A DNA stretch of 64,000 nucleotides, from positions 13,112,818 through 13,176,817 of the forward strand of contig OZ037772.1 of assembly GCA_964035545.1 (NCBI GenBank), written 5' to 3'. Position 1 is the stretch's first letter. Every line of letters begins with the position of its first letter. The position numbers and the translations under genes were made by a program. This DNA comes from Bugula neritina (lineage: Eukaryota > Bryozoa > Gymnolaemata > Cheilostomatida > Bugulidae). The notes beneath the pieces are model-generated. The model searched no databases and was not told the origin of the DNA. It saw only the letters and a program-made list of their open reading frames with translations. Positions 62,001 through 64,000 of this stretch are shown in pieces.

Positions 62001-63534
62001 CGTGAGAGTTAGACTTAGGACACGTGTAGAATTGTCTAGCCTGTTTCTCTTTGGGGTCTTCCGTACACAGCCACTCACACGCCCCGCCTCGTATGTTCTG
62101 AGTTTGTACAGCATGGCACTGAGTATACAGAGCATTATATTATATTACATTATATTACATTGTATTATATTGTATTATATTATATCATATTGTATTATAT
62201 TATACTATAATGTAATATATTATATTATATTACATTATATTATATTGTAATATATTATACTGCATCATGTTACTTACCAAATTAGTCATGAATTTAGAGC
62301 AGTGGCAGTCGTCCAGACTGGAGATGACCAGACTGACTAGAATCTGAAGTATGAAGATTAGCAGCATCGTAGCTAACACCTACAACATGTCATACCACAC
62401 CTACAACATGTCATACCACACCTACAACATGTTATACCACACCTACAACATGTCATACCACACCTACAACATGTCATACCACACCTACAACATGTTATAT
62501 TACACCTAAAACATGTCATACCACACCTACAACAAGTTATACCACACCTGCAACATGTTATACCACACCTGCAACATGTTATACCACACCTGCAACATGT
62601 TATACCACAGTAGGATATATCTCAGTATATAGTAGGATATATCTCAGTATATAGTAGGATATATCTCAGTATATAGTAGGATATATCTCAGTATATAGTA
62701 GGATATATCTCAGTATATAGTAGGATATATATCAGTATATAGTAGGATATATATCAGTATATAGTAGGATATATCTCAGTATATAGTAGGATATATATCA
62801 GTATATAGTAGGATATATCTCAGTATATAGTAGGATATATCTCAGTATATAGTAGGATATATATCAGTATATAGTAGGATATATCTCAGTATATAGTAGG
62901 ATATATCTCAGTATATAGTAGGATATCTCAGTATATAGTAGGATATATCTCAGTATATGGTAGGATATATATCAGTATATAGTAGGATATATCTCAGTAT
63001 ATAGTAGGATATATCTCAGTATATAGTAGGATATATCTCAGTATATAGTAGGATATATCTCACTATATAGTAGGATATATCTCACTATATAGTAGGATAT
63101 ATCTCACTATATAGTAGGATATATCTCAGGACAGGTTAGGAAAATAGCTAGAATTATAAATCTGAACAAATCATAATAGAAAGGTAACAATAGAAAAGCA
63201 AAATTAGCAAGGAAACAGTGTGAAGGTAATCATGAGAAGGTGTATTAATGGGAAAGTGTATTAATGAGCAACAATAAAGCAGAACAAGCAACTTAAAGCA
63301 TTACCTCGGGGCAAGGAATCTATCTAAAACAGTACAATATCGTGAAGTAGATGACAGGAGAGCAGCAGGAAGTCTTACCGTGAAAATGCAGTATCCATTG
63401 CAGTGTGTAGCATTGAGTCGCAACGTCCTCATACCCGTGAGTGAGTCATATCGAGTGAAGCAACACGGACAAACGCTAGATGATGGAGATATAAAATGAG
63501 CACACACTAGCACACACTTGCTACACAACTTCAC
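59017..63534 (-). CDS. FAM69/DIPK1-family divergent protein kinase-like membrane protein
   Basis: Nine exons, in transcript order: 63534-63379, 62379-62278, 62118-61987, 61583-61406, 60558-60433, 60345-60149, 59998-59745, 59484-59308, 59221-59017; 508 aa. A Cys-rich start is followed by one membrane segment (VLATMLLIFILQILVSLVI, about 53-71). The Cys pattern DDCHCSKFMTNLC, GGACEWLC follows, as in the FAM69 N-terminal luminal domain. Later parts fit too: YEGVFFMCNMNYS, CDIKILDI, LHCKSDKDC, TCQVSALTHLSGLVQICQLI, and a charged C-terminus (KREHEKAVAEKERRK). FAM69/DIPK1 proteins are type II ER membrane proteins with Cys-rich luminal, kinase-like domains. No clear EF-hand insert or nucleotide-binding Lys was found. 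A start at Met35 is also possible. Confidence 0.72.
59515..59740. repeat. 50-bp minisatellite, DIPK1-like intron
   Basis: Five copies of a 50-bp unit with GAGGGGTAGTATCTATAGAT and ACATAACTATATATGTATAT; both halves are locally palindromic. Confidence 0.95.
60020..60148. repeat. 32-bp minisatellite at a splice donor, DIPK1-like
   Basis: Four copies of a 32-bp unit (CAGCAGGAAGTGATGTCACA core). On the minus strand the array begins exactly at the donor of exon 6 (GTGTGTGACATCACTTCC), and each unit repeats GTGTGTGAC. Confidence 0.9.
60595..61405. repeat. 27-bp minisatellite at a splice donor, DIPK1-like
   Basis: About thirty copies of a 27-bp unit (TATATAATCAACTAACTAAT core) with T/C variants. 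On the minus strand the donor of exon 4 is GTTAGTTGATTATATACC, which is the unit itself. It also yields a 296-codon Asn/Gln/Tyr-rich open frame, an artefact. Confidence 0.95.
62380..62608. repeat. 21-bp minisatellite carrying the exon 2 acceptor, DIPK1-like
   Basis: About eleven copies of a 21-bp unit (ACACCTACAACATGTCATAC core). On the minus strand each ends ACATGTTGTAG|GTG, the same as the true acceptor of exon 2. Confidence 0.95.
62609..63125. repeat. 22-bp TAGTAGGATATATCTCAGTA-type minisatellite
   Basis: About 24 copies in the first intron of the DIPK1-like gene, next to the 21-bp array. Confidence 0.95.
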
Positions 63535-64000
63535 ACGTTAATACTAACAGACCTGAAAAAAAATCAAGAACAACCTACAGAAATGGATATCGATATGAAG
63601 ACCCACAAATGTTGCAGTTGTGAACAAAATGTCATATTTGATAATTCCACTTTTCTAACTATATACACATGTCAGATTAAGATCTAGAGAATTTGAAAAT
63701 ACATTACTCCGTACCAGCATGAGTATCATTTTGCGTTTATCACAATCAGTATCACTATCACTATGTCATTGTATCATAAGTTAAAGTATAACAATTAGGC
63801 CTATTAGTATTAGGATTGACGGATTGTCCTTGAGAATGAAATTACAAATAATAGTACTAATAGTAGTAATAATACGAATACTGATAGGTATACTAATTTT
63901 AATAATAATTATAAATAATTATAATAGATAAACAAGTAAGTCAAGTAAGTAAGTCAAGTATTACTACTACTCTACTACTACTACTACTAGTACTACTACT
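63535..64000. other. Upstream flank of DIPK1-like gene
   Basis: AT-rich DNA with TAATAATA runs and a CTACTACTA/TACTAGTACTAC microsatellite at the right edge (63960-64000). No gene is seen. Confidence 0.6.

Overview
The window is nuclear DNA from an invertebrate animal. Its genes are split into many short exons with GT-AG introns, polyadenylation signals close the genes, and the proteins are metazoan: a LIM-homeobox factor of Lhx3/4 type, a secreted von Willebrand A/EGF protein, a CAP/SCP protein and an IER-type immediate-early protein. Exons are of moderate GC and intergenic DNA is very AT-rich. A sponge or other early-branching animal is possible, but the sequence alone does not settle the phylum.

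Layout. 1-7.3 kb is AT-rich DNA with microsatellites and no gene I can support. 7.34-12.81 kb (+) is a complete NDOR1 (NADPH-dependent diflavin oxidoreductase, 13 exons, 597 aa). 13.54-21.02 kb (+) is a secreted CAP-domain protein with Cys-rich/EGF-like tail; its first intron carries a full-length APE-type LINE with an intact 1030-aa ORF in antisense. 21-26.4 kb is intergenic, with possible orphan exons near 25.9 kb. 26.41-38.75 kb (+) is a secreted polyprotein of ten cystatin-like domains separated by dibasic sites. 39.73-48.30 kb (+) is a secreted protein with a hemicentin-like N-terminus (VWA plus following region) and ten EGF-like modules. 50.62-51.69 kb (-) is a single-exon IER-family gene. 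54.03-56.48 kb (-) is an Lhx3/4-class LIM-homeobox gene. 59.02-63.53 kb (-) is a FAM69/DIPK1-type divergent protein kinase-like membrane protein. All exon-exon joins given keep the reading frame.

The most striking features are: (1) the cystatin polyprotein, in which a K/R-X-K-R-like site precedes the conserved Gly-Gly N-terminal trunk of nearly every domain, so cleavage would release many single cystatins; (2) intronic minisatellites, present in most introns, that start at or contain copies of the adjacent splice donor or acceptor, so whole arrays of candidate splice sites sit in line; (3) an array of perfect AP-1 motifs near the IER gene; and (4) several near-perfect hairpins. The genes do not form an obvious pathway; three neighbours on the + strand (CAP, cystatins, VWA-EGF) are all secreted.
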